A stretch of DNA of 64,000 bases from the NCBI GenBank assembly GCA_041944835.1, contig CP145879.1, positions 1-64,000 on the forward strand, written 5' to 3'. Source of the DNA: Dasytiphilus stammeri_K (lineage in GTDB: Bacteria; Pseudomonadota; Gammaproteobacteria; Enterobacterales; Enterobacteriaceae). The position numbers and the translations under genes are program-made. This document shows, one piece after another, positions 63,004-64,000 of this stretch (position 1 is the stretch's first letter; every line of letters starts with the position of its first letter). The notes beneath the pieces are model-generated. The model did no database searches. It was not told where the DNA came from and saw nothing but the letters and a program-made list of their open reading frames with translations.

Positions 63004-64000
63004 TCATTCAGGATAACTTAATAATAATGAGATTTTTTCTAATTTCATCCATAATAATGGTATTTTTTCATGATATTCTTTTAGGGATACTTCAATTTCT
63101 GCCAATAAGCAAAGAGATTTTTGAATCTGGTCTCTATTTAACCTTTGTAATGCTTTATTAAATAACATCTGACGTTTATATATAATTTTGTACTGATCAA
63201 ATAAAAATTTCAATGGTGTTATACTAATTTTGAGTTGAAGTATGATAATTAAATGATGTTGCAAAATATAACACAATGAAGATATTTCATTTCCTTGTTT
63301 ACGTAATTGACGGATAATATGAAAAGCACGTTCAGAATCTCCTGTTAATACAGCTTCCACCCAATGAATATTTTCAAAATGTGCCATATCATTTAAAATA
63401 TTTCTTATTCGTGAGAGTGTTACTATCCCATCTGGAAAAAGTAAAGCTAATATTTCTAGCATTTGAACTAATGCTAATAAATTTCTCTCATAGTTATAAC
63501 ATATCCAGTTCAGAGCATCTTTTTCGATTTTTAATCGCATTTTTTCGGCTCTTTTACAAATCCATCTAGGTAATTGAGATCTTTCAGGCGTGTTACAATA
63601 AACCACAACTACATTGGTTTTTAATAAAGCAAACCAAGAACTTTTTTGGTTGGTTATTATAATAATTAGTATTATATTAAGATGTAAACGCAATAATTCT
63701 ATTAGAGAGAATAATTTTTCTTGCCATAAATAAATAAATTTTTTATCAGATAAAATTAATTGTAAAATACGTCTTGTAGTAAATAAGCTTTGCTTCTTAA
63801 AATTATTTAAGACCTCATTCCAATCACTTTGTAGCTTTAAAATAACATTATAATATTCATAAAAACCTAATTCACGAGCATGTTTACGTATGATTTTTTC
63901 ACTTTCTTTTAATAAAAAAGGATCTTGTCCAGCTAAAATATAGCACCTATAACTGAATTTATTTTTTTCCAGATATAAATCAAGTTGTTCCGAATAAATT
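63004..64000 (-). CDS. holA: DNA polymerase III delta subunit, 5' end outside the window
   Basis: Reading the complement from 63999 gives an uninterrupted 331-residue frame. It starts IYSEQLDLYLEKNKF, aligns with the E. coli HolA N-terminus (MIRLYPEQL) and continues through the Walker-like GQDPFLLKES segment to the C-terminal helical domain. Only about three residues are missing at the window edge. HolA opens the beta clamp as part of the clamp loader. It is highly diverged, as usual for HolA in reduced genomes. Confidence 0.93.
   Translation of the reverse strand, partial: IYSEQLDLYLEKNKFSYRCYILAGQDPFLLKESEKIIRKHARELGFYEYYNVILKLQSDWNEVLNNFKKQSLFTTRRILQLILSDKKFIYLWQEKLFSLIELLRLHLNIILIIIITNQKSSWFALLKTNVVVVYCNTPERSQLPRWICKRAEKMRLKIEKDALNWICYNYERNLLALVQMLEILALLFPDGIVTLSRIRNILNDMAHFENIHWVEAVLTGDSERAFHIIRQLRKQGNEISSLCYILQHHLIIILQLKISITPLKFLFDQYKIIYKRQMLFNKALQRLNRDQIQKSLCLLAEIEVSLKEYHEKIPLLWMKLEKISLLLSYPE

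Noticed and set aside
63004..63693. holA starting at an internal TTG near 63693, implying a truncated gene
   Set aside because: The frame continues without a stop to the window edge and the upstream residues match the HolA N-terminus, so the gene is simply cut by the window.
1..64000. CRISPR arrays, insertion sequences, prophage genes or a replication origin
   Set aside because: No regularly spaced repeats, transposase, phage or dnaA-box cluster was seen on reading the window.

Overview
The window is a piece of a strongly A+T-rich, reduced chromosome of the Enterobacterales type. Nearly every gene has a clear Escherichia coli counterpart of similar length. The gene blocks are E. coli-like but with members removed: aroK-aroB-rpe-trpS without damX, dam and gph; aroA-cmk-rpsA without serC and ihfB; tig-clpP-clpX-lon-ppiD without hupB; cyoABCD without cyoE. 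This, together with a freshly decayed maeB, is what one expects of a heritable insect symbiont. I cannot name the genus from the sequence alone. There are seven tRNA genes, no rRNA, no insertion sequences and no CRISPR array.

Layout. 0-8 kb: tRNA-Asp, aroQ, yhgN, glpD, nfuA, feoCBA and pckA (all CDS on minus). 8-17.6 kb: aroK-aroB-rpe-trpS, aroA-cmk-rpsA, tRNA-Lys/Val, gltX, tRNA-Ala. 17.9-20 kb: tRNA-Arg(CCT) and a YpdA/YpdB-type two-component system whose kinase has lost its membrane sensor half. 20.2-25.6 kb: a compact seven-gene operon that is foreign to these E. coli blocks. 25.6-26.5 kb: maeB pseudogene. 26.5-33 kb: infA, trxB, serS, tRNA-Lys(CTT), proC, ydiK, tRNA-Val(GAC), mdtK. 33-39.7 kb: grxD, pdxH, tyrS, clsA, yciC, sohB, pyrF. 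39.7-46.3 kb: the pheT-pheS-rplT-rpmI-infC-thrS block, with infC on its conserved AUU start. 46-49 kb: ydjM, prmB, aroC. 49-56.7 kb: ppiD, lon, clpX, clpP, tig. 57-60.8 kb: cyoABCD. 61-64 kb: cspE, lipA, lipB and the 5'-truncated holA.

The notable system is the operon at 20234-25549: QueE-like radical SAM enzyme, FolE, QueD-like enzyme, a GMP-reductase-like enzyme, a phosphoribosyltransferase, a UbiD-family decarboxylase and an HD-domain 5'-nucleotidase. The first three make 7-carboxy-7-deazaguanine (CDG) from GTP. The other four fit attachment to ribose 5-phosphate, removal of the 2-amino group, loss of the 7-carboxylate and dephosphorylation. That is the logic of the Streptomyces tubercidin pathway, so I read the block as a biosynthetic cluster for a tubercidin-like 7-deazapurine nucleoside in a reduced symbiont genome. 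QueC, Tgt and nitrile hydratase are absent, which argues against queuosine, toyocamycin or sangivamycin. The two-component system directly upstream is the obvious candidate regulator.

The rest is symbiont core metabolism: five shikimate-pathway genes (aroQ, aroK, aroB, aroA, aroC), vitamin B6 and lipoate enzymes, ferrous iron uptake, glycerol-3-phosphate oxidation feeding a bo3-type quinol oxidase, translation genes and protein quality control.
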